NCBI GenBank assembly: GCA_015499995.1
Contig: JADNRV010000129.1
Location: 62,001-126,000, forward strand
Reading direction: 5' to 3'
DNA length: 64,000 nucleotides
Source: Flammula alnicola
Taxonomy: Eukaryota; Basidiomycota; Agaricomycetes; Agaricales; Strophariaceae
A model generated the notes under the pieces. That model was not told the DNA's origin. It searched no databases and saw only the letters and a program-made list of their open reading frames with translations. This document shows positions 24,164-36,050 of the stretch, piece by piece; the stretch's first letter is position 1, and each line of letters begins with the position of its first letter. The translations under genes and the position numbers were made by a program.

Positions 24164-24528
24164 TCTTTTTTTGCGTTGCTTTTCGGAGGGATTTGAGGGT
24201 CTCGATAATATAACCGTGTGACTAAAGAAGCACCAGAGCCGATTCTTTTGTACTTTTTTGAGGCTGAGCCGGATGGTTATCAGCGCCTATGGTGATAAGG
24301 CAGAGATGGAGAAAGCGCCTGCGGAAGCTGAGATCTGACCCGATGTGTTTCGACCGTGATCACGTTGGTCCGTCACGAAACTTGAGTCTGCCTTGGCCCT
24401 TGTAAGTTCTGAGGATACTTATATGCCCTTGCAATGAGTGAACGGCCTTGCAGAGCTCTTATACATCATTAAATCTATTGGAGAGAGATATAATGCCATC
24501 TAAGAGGGCACAAGAAAATTGCCGTGGC

Positions 24529-24690
24529 ACGAGCGTGGCAGTGCGTGCACTAACGTGCACTAACGTGCACTTGCGTGCTGAGGCCTAGCGTGCAGGTGGG
24601 TTAGCGTGCACCTGCAGAGCATGTGCGTGCACTCACCTAGCGTGCACTACGAGCTTGCGTGCACGTTAAATCGACGTGCGTGCAATGTGG
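24529..24690. repeat. GCGTGC subterminal array, left side of the MULE
   Basis: Repeated GCGTGCA, ACGTGCA and TAGCGTGCA words start directly inside the TIR; further GCATGCACGC words occur at 24915-24950. The words are CpG-containing and irregularly spaced. Confidence 0.75.
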
Positions 24691-25074
24691 GACTAACTTG
24701 CAAGTCTTCGGCGGTTGAGGGAGGTCGGGCCCAGTGCTAGATTCCAGAAGCAACAAATCATTATTAATTTTCCTGGGATATGTAATTCTTTAAGATGCGA
24801 TCTATCTAATTTTTGACGCTACTGGTGGATGTGGAAGAGTGTAATTATACAAAGTCGGTCACGTTGACCTGTCTGACCTTTCCACAGCTGTGACATCGTG
24901 TGAAATCTGCGTACTTCACGCATGCACGCACTGCACGCATGCCACGCAGAACCTCGAGTGGTCATTGGAACATTCAAATATCAGTATTAACTTGTTTAGA
25001 TAGACTAAAGTAAAGTAAAGTAATGTAAATGAACGTGCTTTACAATTGAGTGGGGGCTCGATGACAACAGACGT

Positions 25075-26238
25075 CTAAACATGCTTCTTTTTGGGCCGTG
25101 GTTTCGGACGCTCCTTCTTTTCCTTAACGCTCGGTTTTATCCTCTCACGGTGAATAAATTCGGGTCCTTCCTGTCGTCATGGTTTTGATGAGACACTGCG
25201 AATCGTCTCAGAGTTGAACTGGTGTGTCTTACCTCAAGTTCTGCATCGCTTCCAGGATGATCCCCATGGTTCAAGTCCTGCATACCTGCGTATGGATCCC
25301 AATCTTGATGATCTCCCGCATCTAAGCCCCATTGATAATGCCCTGCAACCCCCGCCTCCTCAGAAACTTCAAACATCTCTGCCTCAAGACGCTCCAAGCA
25401 TTCCCGTTCAATGTCGACATCAGTCAACATTGATGGCGTACCAGTGAATTGTACTTCCCAAGCCTTTTCGAGCAGTTCTTTCCTACCAAGTGCGTTCATC
25501 TTCGGATCCTTCTTGAGATGTTCTGCAATATAAAGAGTGAAGGCATGGGCAAGCGGTAAGCGTCCAAGCCAAAGATGTGCCTCTTTGCTGATATGAATCA
25601 GGATCCAATTCGCAATCTGAGCTCTCTCTACAATAGAAAGAGCGCCAGAATATGGAACTAGGGTCGTTCCAATAGGCTTTTTGATGCTTTCAAGCCACGC
25701 TTTTGCCGGTATCGTATCCTTCTTCAGGTCATTCGGTCCACAGGTGAGTAAATTCTTGAGGAGCCGCTTGAATGGTGAAAGGACAGCGTCTACCTCCTCT
25801 CTGAATGGGATTGTGGAAGGATCTGCAAGAATATCCTCTGATGTTTTGATTTCATTGGCATGTTTCCATTGGCCAAGCTTATAATTCAGGTGAGTTAACC
25901 GATTAGAAAGATAAATATGTTCACTTACCCGGATCGCTCTCCTCCCAGGTCTGTCATTCCATAATGAATCAACAATCTCTGTTGAATTCACGACAGAAAA
26001 TGCGCCCGGCGTTTGTGGTCCATCATCCATGATGAACTTGTTCTCCCTCCACCATTGGACCCTCCAACCGTCATTCACCTTTTGGATCAGGCGTACTGGA
26101 TACCAAAATTCACCAACTCGGGCGAGTGCGCCCCTACCCGATCTACAAAGCAGGTGAGTCAATATTAATTGAATGAACATGTGTTTTTCTACCTTAACCG
26201 CAATTCCAGCGGTTTATTCAATGCAAGATGTGCTTCCA
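25075..26238 (-). CDS. Second MULE-encoded protein, basic C-terminus
   Basis: Probable start ATG 26238 (MEAHLALNKPLELR), an intron ending TTTGTAG, a long exon, then an intron and a last exon ending KPRPKKKHV at TAG 25075-25077. The N-terminal module GRGALARVGEFWYPVRLIQ with GWRVQWWREN has the aromatic, beta-rich look of a PWWP/Tudor-type chromatin reader, though I cannot confirm the family. The middle is helical (RAQIANWILIHISKEAHLWL). The tail is acidic, then Lys-rich. It lies 47 bp downstream of the transposase stop on the same strand and inside the TIRs, so it travels with the element. Whether it is a separate protein or joined to the transposase by splicing is open. Confidence 0.6.
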
Positions 26239-26284
26239 TTTCTCTATAATTTCGTCTAATTAATTCTGGGACAGAAGATTAGAA

Positions 26285-29200
26285 TTATTCGAACACGCAC
26301 TTTCGTTTAGACTTCCTTTTTACTTGGAGATGGTGAGACAAATCGCATGAATCACATACAAAGTGTGCGTCTTTCGCGAGATTGCTAGCCCTTCCATCAC
26401 GCTGACATGCAATGTGAGACCATTCGTGGCACTCATCGCATTGGATAGCCTCGCCATGTTCATACCGGTAAAGACTATTACCATCCCCAATGATTCCACA
26501 TCGGCAATTCAACTCGAACTCGGAATCCGGAAGAGAGGGCGAAGGACTCAAAGAGATGTGATGAGGGTTCAGGTGAGTTCCGGGTGGTCCAGCCTTCACG
26601 ACGACATTTTCTTCCTCTGACTCGGGATCCAGACAGTCATCAGACATTTCAGTTGGCGCATCTCGAGAGATGTACTCGAGGGTTTGGGACCTCAATGGGT
26701 TCAACAACCAGGTACGCTTCTTGTTCTCCAACTCGATAAAATCATCGTCGTGATAAGTCATCGAGAAAAGTGTGTCAAGGTTATTTGTCGAGAACTGGAA
26801 ACCAAATTTGCACGTTAAAGCGGCCGTTTGGAGTTGGAAGAATCGGTCCTGCGCATCTGCTCCGCCACGAAGCAAGTAAAACACCTGGTAGACAACGAAA
26901 CCCCGAGGGAGCTTGACCTCTTTCCCAGACATGTGAGTGCCAAAGCTTGCAGGGTCTTCTCGAGTGGGGTAGCCGTTGTTCTTCATGTCATCATATGTAT
27001 AAATAACCATCTTGTCATCCGAGGCATATCGAGCGATAAAGTGATTGCCTTCCACGTTGGTTAAAGCTAGGCCCACGAGGTCATAAACAAGTCCATGAGT
27101 GTCGGCAGAAGATTGAGTATCGGGGAATACCGTTGGAGGAAAATCCCATTTCTGGAGCTCAGCGCCCAAACCATGAAGTACACCACCTTCATCGGCAACT
27201 TCAATGGAAAAAAGAAGCGGAAGTGATGTGACAAGATAGCGAATATCTGTGCGTTCACCTGGACATAGTGGGACGGCTTCTTTTGTACGCCAGCAGCACG
27301 TTCCAGGCAGTGGCTCCTTGTCCAAGGAAATAAAGTCAGTGAAATACTGAGCAAAACTTCCCTGGAACTGGTTGTAGTCGCGCTTTCCGAGTTGGTGGAT
27401 TCTGCGACGGTGGGGAGTGTGAGTAATTTCCACATGAGGTCCACCGATTTTTGATGAACCAGTGCAGAAATGAATTTCAACAAAGAGGACCTCGAACGCG
27501 GAGATAGGATGATAAGATGGGTGAATATCCTCGTGGTTGATTAATTCAGTAAACCAGGACTATATCCAAATAAGACAATAAGTGATTTTCAGGTAAGTGA
27601 ATTTAATAGACTCACAAAAAGTGATTCGAATCCGCTAACTGACTGGATAGCCCGTTTTTTCTTCAAAAACTTGCGTAGATAGTCCCTTTGAGCACGGAGG
27701 ACAGCAGATGTCACATTGTCGGCCTCGTCCAAGTCGTACCGCTCAAACAAGCTTGCAAATACCATCCGTATTTCGGAGCTTTCTGGAAGAGCATCATAAA
27801 TGCGCCTGAATTCGTCGACTGAACTGCGCATGGCAACATAAAGAAGTTGCAAGGACGTGTCAAGCCAGCAAGAGTTTTCGTGCCATGGGTAGTTTGGTGG
27901 GTCGAGAGTGAGAGATGCCGGTGGACCCATCGCTGAAGTCATAGGAATCTTCTTCGTCAATGGCTCTATGGCAAGTGCCTTTTTCTTCATCTTCAGTATC
28001 TTCTTCTTTGGCGGAGAATCTGCTAAGGTGAGCTGCTTTCTCTTCGTCTTGGGCATCAAGAGTTCCTTAACCGTATCCGGTGGACGTCCGTCATTTTTTT
28101 GCGCTTGTTGTCGGCGGGATTTCCAGCGCGAGTAGGTTTTGTTCGTCCAAGCTCTGCTTTGACCACCTTCCATCGCTCTGCCTGTCCGTAGCGGGTAAGC
28201 GCTCCTTCTATGAGTTTATGGGTGTCAGTTTTTATATATTACAATGACTGAAAACTCACTAGCTGCCGCATCATAAATATGCTCATAATATATGGCAACA
28301 GCGTGTAAAGAGTACATTCCCTCGAGGAATTCATGGTCACGTCCACAGGCACTGTACAGCTTCCAATGCATCGCTTCCTCGGGGTTGTTATCGAGTGGTA
28401 AAGATTTCCATAGCTCAATATCCATTTTTCTCTCCGACTCGAAGAGCATGGATGCATGGACCGGGCGCACCCACCATTCCATCCAGGTAGCGAGCTTTGG
28501 GAAATCCCGAACAAGGAGCGCAGACTGTGAAATAAATTCCTCCGAGTTCGGAAGATCCAAGAGAGCGAGCGCGCGTGAGGTAAAGGCATGTGCCATCCCA
28601 GGTGGCACAGCACCAGAAATACGGCTGACCCGGGTAACACCAGCACGGTAATGTTCGCGACAACCTTTCAAGAGGCGCTCTGCAGCGACTTGGAGTTCCT
28701 GCCGATTTCGAGTATTTTCTGGCCGAGCCATCCAGAAAGTTATGAAGCCATGGGTAAATCCAGCACGCTCAGCTTCACTGAAGTCCATCATCTGGAAAAA
28801 TATTGATATAATGAGTGCCAGAAATATGAGCGAATAGATAGTGGAAGACGTACACCCGCAAATAAGGCATCAACTACAATAATTTTCCGTGACTCGGCCT
28901 CATAAGCGATGCTCGTGAAAACAGCAAGGAAGTGGTGTTCAAAGTGCGCTGCGCTTGCACCGTTTGAATAGGATAGGACACCAGGAACCCAGCAGAAGAG
29001 ATAAGGACAATAAATTGATGAAACCACAAGCAGGGAATTGCGTTCCTTCCACCAGCCATGAGCAGCATCATTTACCATTCCATTAACCGGCTCTTCCAAT
29101 CGCTGATCCTTGACAAGCTGAGAGCGCATGAAATTCGTCTGAACGCAGATCACCGTCTGCTCGCCGAGGTTCGAGTGGATAACAAAGTTTGGACGCTCCG

Positions 29201-30553
29201 CCGCGAACTTGGAAAATGAAGCGATTAATGCATCGGCTCCCTGGACATGACCCTTCTTGATTTTCGAACGTTCTTTGCTGACGCGATGGGCATTCAAGAG
29301 AACGTCTGAGATATGCGCAACAGACTCGCCAGGTCCTTCGAGTCCTGGAACGCCAACGATTAATTGAAGAGGCCCCGAGTTTGGATTCGCTTTGACGAGT
29401 TCTTCAAATTTTCTCTGTTCATGTGGGAGGAGGTGGAGGATGTGCGTGGGTCGACGATGAGTATGAAAACCCCCGTTTGAATAATGAATCCCATCGGACC
29501 ATCGCCATAAATATGAAATTACGTCGCATCGTCGGTGTACAAGCACAGCGCCACATCGACAAGTCCCATTGACCTGATTGTTGATGCCTCTAGCCGTCGT
29601 ATGAGGTCGAGTAATGACATTGCAAGTTGGGTTATCGCATTCGATGATGCCTAAGCACCGTCTTGATGCTTTCTTCCCCCTCTGCCATGTTTCTGCATGC
29701 TCATCTCCTTTCCGATCACCTCCATTGATACGAACTGCCCAATGAACCCGGAGATTGGCGGTTGCTTCGATTTCCTCTGGTGAGAAGTCTTGCTCGAAAT
29801 GTCCATTCGGCCAACCATCCCATTCGCCAGCGTTGATAAGATTTGCCTTCGGAACATCTTGCTTAGGTGGAGCAGGTATAGCAGACAACGTAGATTGCGC
29901 ATGAGTGGCCTGTACATAGTTTCCGTCTGGCATAAGCTTGTAATAGACTTCTTCTTTCGGTAACAGCACAGAAGCGTGGATTTTTCTCGTTCCGTGTTCA
30001 ACTCGAAGTCCTGTTGCTTCATTCACATTAACATTGATTAGATTAGATAAATGTATTAACAAAAACCTCACCAGTAGCCTGAGTGATTGCTGCGCTTTTC
30101 TCCTCTCGATTAACATGCTCGATGTACCTCAATAGACGCCCTGACAGTGTGACTGAGAAAACTGATATTGAGAAGTAATTTTATGACTCACCATCGGAGC
30201 TATAGACCGGTATTAATTCCTCCATGCCTTTTACAGCTAAATCGGCCTTCTGTGCAAGCTGGGTTTGTGTTTCATCCGGTTCCGGCGGTGCAAAATAGCG
30301 GAATACATATTTGAGAAACTCCTGCATAATAAAATTCAGTTGTGACACTGATTTAATAATGAAGACACTGACCATCGCTGAATATTGTGGTATTTAGAAG
30401 GAGGACGAAGGCAAGATGATTCACAATTGAAAATTTGCGACTCTTGACTATCCGTCGATCGCTTTCCAAACGGAACCTAACTCTAAGTTGCGGCGTCCAC
30501 AACAACATTCTGCATTGAAATCCGTAATATTTGTCTATTTGCTGTATTTGCAT
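26285..30553 (-). CDS. MULE transposase with GCM zinc finger, USP-like peptidase and PHD finger
   Basis: Minus strand, about seven exons; the two or three 5' exons (30553-30070) are uncertain. Domain order: GCM/WRKY-type zinc-binding module (CLGIIECDNPTCNVI, TCRCGAVLVHRRC, HYSNGGFHTHRRPTH); MULE transposase core (VNDAAHGWWKERNSLLVVSS, CWVPGVLSYSNGA, HFEHHFLAVF, then MDFSEAERAGFTHGFITFW after an intron), which places DDE-type Asp residues in both blocks; a Lys-rich linker; a ubiquitin-specific-protease-like domain with Cys box HENSCWLDTSLQLLY and His box GNHFIARYASDDK followed by YTYDD; and a PHD finger (CRCGIIGDGNS, IQCDECHEWSHIAC, FVCDSC). Stop near 26285. All catalytic-type residues appear present and no frame break is seen after 30070, so the copy may be functional. 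Confidence 0.8.
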
Positions 30554-30795
30554 GCATCAGCGTGCATCAGCATGCCAGTGCGTGATGCTAGCGTGCCAAT
30601 GCGTGCATTAGCGTGCAGGCGCGTGAGTCTAGCGTGCAGGAGCGTGAGTCTAGCGTGCCATTAGCGTGCATGTGCATGTCGGTGCGTGCCGTAGCGTGCC
30701 GTAGCGTGCCGTAGCGTGAGCATTAGCGTGATGATGCGTGCATGGTGCTGGGTCATGCGTGCATGGTGCTGGGTCATGTGTGACATTAGCGTGCA
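30545..30795. repeat. GCGTGC subterminal array, right side of the MULE
   Basis: TAGCGTGCC, CAGCGTGCAT and GCGTGAG words repeat about 20 times upstream of the transposase gene. Between this and the TIR, complementary GGCACGC words recur at about 31255-31340. Confidence 0.75.
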
Positions 30796-31367
30796 CCTCA
30801 ATTTTAGTCGCAATACTATCCCGAAATGAATGAGACTGGTATCGAGAGCTTCCAGAGAGTAAAGATAACTCGTTATAAGTACAGACAGCCTTATTTCATT
30901 GAGAGTTGGGCAACTTAGAAAATATGTGTTTTCATAGCATTCTGGTCAATTGATCTAATAAAAACAATTTTCTGGTACTCTTAGTAACTAACATGATCAC
31001 TACATAGTGTTTTCAGAGGCATTCATCTTCCCGTACCGTTTGTGCGCCGTCTGTTGAAGCACAGAACATGCAGTAAGCGGAGTTTGAACTCAACTAGGGT
31101 GTGCGGGGAAAATGCCGGTTACAGAATTTGGTCGAATCAATACCTGCCGAGCACAATATATGCTGATCACGTATCGAAAACCCAAATCAGGAGTATTTAA
31201 CTTCATAAACTCTCTTCTACTGAAATATTTTACAGGAGAACATAGGGCGGTTGCGTGCCATAGACTCCCAAGTGCGTGCCATTTGCGTGCAAAGCGTGCA
31301 CATTGGCACGCTGATGGCACGCTAGTGGCACGCATGCCACGGCAATTTCTCGTTGCCCCATCTAAGG

Positions 31368-32268
31368 TACTGATTAGATCAAATCGTGGCTGTGCATGTC
31401 CATTTATGGCGAATATGTGCGAACGCAAATCACGCGATGCAGAATTGAGTGCAACCTTGAAGTTGAACGTTGAACTTGAACGGGTCACACGGCGCTGCCT
31501 CGACGCCTTCCCGAGCAGCCGCATCCCGGGTGCGGCTAGATTGGATTGCCCCAACATCTTAATCTGGCGCTTAAACTTCAACGGACTGGAATTCGGAAGC
31601 GAGGGACCTTCGTGATCAGTACAAGATCAGTAAGTACTATGTAACTCTAAAGCTCGAATCTTACACTGGAGAAAATGAAGCCAGCCACATCAGATACGTA
31701 ACCTCAGGCTACGATAACATCGGCTATATGCAACTTTTTCTGTGCCTTCCAGCCAGGCTCGAGGTCTCTCGAGCGTTTCAGCACTCCCTCAGCGCTCCCG
31801 ACAGCAACGCAACAATTGATATCACAGCTTTCGCTGCGGTTCAGCCTCACACCTCTATCTTCTCAAGCACGACATAAGAACATTGCAGGTCCAGTGAATG
31901 AGGGATGAGCTTGATGGTAACAACCGCAAGAAGTCGTCTGGGTTGCATGCTACGGATTTTCGAGCTGTTGTGACTCTCATCAAGTCTCCAAAGGGATTTT
32001 GTAACGAAGGTTCGATCCGACTTATTTTCCCAGTTGATCTTGATGAAAGCCAATAGCATTTGCTACAGCCGACGGTCACGGCGACGGGCGCAGTCACCGT
32101 GTCTTCATGACATAGCCTCAACTATGCGCAAATACCTTCACAATTGCAGTCCCATATACGCATATGGGCAAGAGAACGGACCTTGACTGGCGAGTATTTA
32201 ACGACAGTGTTTTTCTAGGATTTACATACATATTCTTCCCTTTTTTTCACTCTGCGTACTACCCACTC
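31368..32268. other. Region between the MULE and peptidase A
   Basis: From about 31778 to the peptidase start it is homologous, in inverse orientation, to 63466-64000. The stretch 31368-31777 has no recognised gene; its counterpart, if any, would lie beyond the window end. Confidence 0.5.
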
Positions 32269-34725
32269 ATGGCCTTTTCCAATATTCATATGCGCAATGT
32301 GCTCATCGGCGCTCTTAGCATAATTGTTTGGTCCAGTTCGCGCGTCCTTGCTCAAGGGAACTTTGACTGGGGATCTGTGCGTACTGCTCTATCCTTCTCG
32401 ACCCGATCTAATGTAACTCTTCTTATCCAGATTGTGGCGAGCGACAATTTAACATGGGTCAGTTGTTACACCCCTCCGCTCCAATGCAGTCGCTTGAACG
32501 TAAGATCTTTTTTTCATCATCCGACACACTTCACACTTTCTTATTTTCCTTGGTTGTCATATGTATGTCTAGGCGCCGATGAACTATTCCGATCCGACGG
32601 CAGGATCTTTTTCGCTTGCACTAATTCGTATTCCATCCTCTCTCAACGGAACAGCTGGCTACCGTGGTCCAGTCCTCTTCAATCCTGGAGGTCCCGGTGG
32701 TAGCGGCGTCCAAGCAATTGTGGAAATGGGTGCCCAGCTTTCTGCAGCGATTGGTCCTGAGTTCGATGTCCTCAGCTTCGATCCACGAGGTAAGTCATGT
32801 TTGTTCTTTCGCACTGTGCTCAAACACTTACGCTCCTCCCGCGCTAGGTGTCGCGAACTCTACCCCTGCTATTTCTTTCTTCCTTACAGATGCTGAGAGA
32901 GCTGCTTTCGACTTTGGCCCAAATTCAGAAGATGCGACTGCTACTCCGGATGCGCTCCCTCGTCAGTGGGCGAATTTCCAGGTGCTTGGTCATTTGGCAC
33001 AAGATCGGGACAATGGTTCTTTGGCTCATGTAACGACTGACAATGTCGCTCGGGACATGTTGCGCATTGTTGAGGCCCATGGGGAGACACAGCTCAAGTA
33101 CTGGGGAACCTCGTACGTTTTTAATTTCCTCGTTCTGCCATAAGGCTTTGACATGAGCTTTTATTTTATTTTAGATATGGCAGCGTTCTTGGAGCAACAT
33201 TTGCAGCGATGTTTCCCGTACGTACATAGTCTAAAAACTCTCTCGATTTTTACTGATTTCTTGTACAGGATAAGGTCGAGCGGCTTATAATCGATGGTTT
33301 GTGCAATTGTAGGTGTATGGTGTATATGTTCTGATCTGGATGCCTAGGCGTTTTGGACATGGAGGGTTACTATAACAGTAAGTATTCACCATCATTATTA
33401 AAAATTTACATCCTAACCATGGTCATGAAATGCTAGCTGACTGGGCCAACGAAGTTCTCGACACCGATAAAGTATTGCAAGGTTTCTTCGACGGGTGCTT
33501 CCAGGCTGGTCCCAGCGCTTGTGCCTTCTATGCCAACAGCTCTGCAGCTATTTCACGCAACCTGGACGCTCTCTATAACCAGGTCCTCGCTCAGCCAGTC
33601 CCGGCGTACGCCTCATCCTTACCTGAGTACGGCGTCGTCGACCACGCTACTTTGAAGAATGCCATATCCAGCTCCTTTTATACCCCTTACAACTCCTTTG
33701 CCACTCTCGCTCAAGGGCTTGCTGATCTGCAAAACGGCAATGGAAGTGTCCTGTTCCAGCTCTCTTCACCCTACGTCAGCGAGGATGTCGCTGCGATCGC
33801 ATGTGGGGATGGGAAACAGGTCACGGACGATGCTGATGCTCTGAAGGCGTATGCTCAAAGTATTAGCAACATCTCAAGCTTCTCTAGTATTGTGGCTGGT
33901 ATCCGTACCCTGTGCTCGTAAGCCCGTATGCAGTAATCTTTGATTATGATTCTGACACCAGTGCATTCATTCTCAAGGGGATGGCGCATACACCCGGACA
34001 ACTTTAAAGGTGTGTCGAGTTCAGCTTTGCCGTGGTATCTCCGCTGAAAGTGTTGTCAAGGCCCTATCATGGGTAACACTAGTTTCCCACTCCTGATCAT
34101 CGGTAACACGGCTGGTGGGTGTCATTCCTCACTTTGTAAATGCAGTTGATCTAACATGACAATTCGTTCGCAGATCCTGTAACACCTCTGGTCGGGTAAG
34201 TAAACATCTTCACTCCATGACGTGGGGTATTCATAAACGACGTGCTTCCAGTGCAAAGAAAACTGCGCAGCAATTCCCGGGTTCCGTTGTCCTTACGCAG
34301 GACTCTTTTGGGGTAGGTCAGTCATCATTGGGCGACGATCCTGTCTAATAGACGGACGCTCTGGGATTATCTCACAGCACACCTCATTTGCCGCTCCGTC
34401 GGAGTGTACGATTGGGCATGTTCAGCAGTATTTCCAGAACGGGACTCTCCCAGCTGCTGGAACCGTTTGCCCAGTGACGGCCGCGCTCTTCCCAGCGCCT
34501 TCCACGGTGACCTCCAGGGCACCCGCTCAGCGACGCTGGGGAAGCCGGCTTTGGCACGGCTTTGCCGGAGCGGCGATCTCTCCATTGATTTAATAGATAT
34601 GATGTTCTCTGGTGTGATCCTTATATCATCACTACCGCTGATCATCCTTTTACTATGAGCAGGTCTCTCCACTCTTTACATAGATCAATTGGTATATATA
34701 CTCAATATATGCTATGTGGTCCCAG
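31778..34725 (+). repeat. Inverted duplication, arm A
   Basis: Matches 61015-64000 in reverse complement, covering the upstream region, all exons and introns of the S33 peptidase and about 130 bp of 3' flank. Copies differ by scattered substitutions and small indels. The homology ends near 34725/61015; its other end is outside the window. Confidence 0.88.
32269..34593 (+). CDS. Secreted S33-family alpha/beta-hydrolase peptidase (TAP-like), copy A
   Basis: Exons begin 32269-32376, 32431-32499, 32573-32789, 32848-33112, then several short exons, the large 33436-33920 exon and a last exon reading HTSFAAPSECTIG to TAA 34591-34593. A signal peptide is visible (VLIGALSIIVW to VLAQ). The oxyanion segment is VLFNPGGPGGSG. 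The nucleophile is in YWGTSYGSVLG, with the Ser codon split by an intron. The acid is in GNTADPVTPL and the His in DSFGHTSFA, inside a C-terminal TAP-like domain (PF08386-like). Family members release N-terminal tripeptides or short peptides from proteins, probably outside the cell here. Reading frame looks intact across about ten introns. Several NxS/T sites (MNYSD, SNIS) fit a secreted glycoprotein. Near-identical copy at 61138-63465 on the other strand. Confidence 0.88.
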
Positions 34726-34899
34726 GCGGAACTGTTATGCACTTTTGATCTAATCCTTGTTCGACCTCCACGTTGTCCTCTCTCTCCAAGAGCATAAGTT
34801 ACCTACGGGTGTACGCTGGAGCATATACCGTACCGTAGCATTCGTAGCAAAATGTCTCCAGGTATGGTCATCGTACCCGTATGTAATACGGTATCAGTA

Positions 34900-35760
34900 A
34901 AGTGTAGTACATGTCCACCATCCTCACACGCACCTCCGCCAACCTCTTCATCACAGGCTGTGCCCTCCTCGTGGCGGCTTTCATCCAAGCTGGAACGATT
35001 CGTTTCAGCGTGTCGCGCTCATCGTTCTTAACCTCAGCTGGATCAACGCTCTGAGCGCGGTACTGTACCTCATCATAGGCACTGTCAACTTTTTCCTACA
35101 GGTCTTGACAGGTTCCGGGTGCTCGAGATGGGGCGGAGGGAGTGATGAGGATGAAGCGAGCTCCCAAACGGTCCTCTAAGACTTTCTATCCGTAGCCCAC
35201 TTCTCTGGGATGGATGCTTTTGGTATCCTCGAATGGTCGAAGATCAACACATTCGGGGACGAAAGAGAATGCACGGCCGGAACTTTCCTCACCCTCTTCG
35301 ACCGTAAGGTCCCCGTAATGCGCCAATGGCTGAGCGGAGCCTCACTAGCTATATACTCAAACGCCCCGTTTCCATTCGTCAACATCTTCGTCGTCGCCTT
35401 CCTAGGTGTATCCAGGCCGGCGTCCTCTATCTCTTCTTCCTCTGCATCAGCAAAGCACTTCCCAAGGGTAAAACCGAAGTTCGAAATAGGTTTTTGCTCG
35501 TATTCGGAGTGATCATCGTCTCTCTCCTCGAGGTTCTCTTCATCCTGGATACTGAAGTGATGATATCGCGAAGTGCTGGCTTTGTGCAACCGGGAGAGTC
35601 GCAGCGGTCTTTTGGGCAGACTTTGGCGGTGGCGATAATAATCATACCGTTGATAGACACAACGAAAGCCGTGCATAAGTCTTGGAATGAGCCTGGATGC
35701 AGGATGTGGCTCAGTCGGCTTCTTCGTTCAAATAAATTGGCTGTCAGTAACAGATCTGCG
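34900..35760 (+). pseudogene. Broken gene for an integral membrane protein
   Basis: Hydrophobic coding-like blocks follow each other in changing frames: LTRTSANLFITGCALLVAAF, then VALIVLNLSWINALSAVLY, then ECTAGTFLTLFDRKVPVMRQ, then VFGVIIVSLLEVLFILDTEV and FGQTLAVAIIIIPLI. This order recalls a multi-pass membrane protein family common in Agaricomycetes, with the polar pair ending in a WxFGQ-like block. Frame changes, for example between SANLF and VALIV, lack good splice sites, so a pseudogene is likelier than a spliced gene. It occupies the gap between peptidase A and the Rab gene. Confidence 0.5.
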
Positions 35761-36050
35761 GATAAAATTTATAAATCACAAATCGAAATCTCACTGTAAT
35801 TGACCAATACAGTCTTCGATAGTCTCCTAATAGAATAAATTGAGTAGAAATACGATGGTCGATGTCAGGTTTGGTTATCTTGTGTATCGGGCCGTTCTGT
35901 GCGGCAACTGTGCCAGTGCACGGGATTGCCGTGGGGCGGAAGACAAGTGGCTGTGCTCCTACTTTCAGTTATTTCACCCATCACACAAATGCCTTTCACA
36001 ACTTCCAACCACATGCACGTCCATCGGAGACGACGACGACGACGGACGAC

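Larger units (their letters stand above)
24506..31358 (-). mobile_element. Full-length Mutator-like element with GCM-type transposase (6853 bp)
   Basis: TIRs start GGGCA at both ends and share the core GAAATTGCCGTGGCA. The flanking 9-mers are CATCTAAGA (24497-24505) and CATCTAAGG (31359-31367), 8 of 9 identical, the TSD length typical of MULEs. Two minus-strand genes lie inside: a GCM-zinc-finger MULE transposase fused to a USP-like peptidase and PHD finger, and a second basic protein. Long subterminal GCGTGC arrays sit on both sides. The association of WRKY-GCM1 zinc fingers with MULEs is established; the peptidase/PHD fusion is read from this sequence. Confidence 0.9.

Noticed and set aside
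24529..24690. CRISPR-like array of short repeats
   Set aside because: Words are 6-10 bp and irregularly spaced, in a eukaryotic transposon end; no repeat-spacer structure.
31112..31615. 167-codon open frame on the plus strand
   Set aside because: It runs across the right GCGTGC array, TIR and TSD of the MULE, so it cannot be one gene; the composition reflects the repeats.
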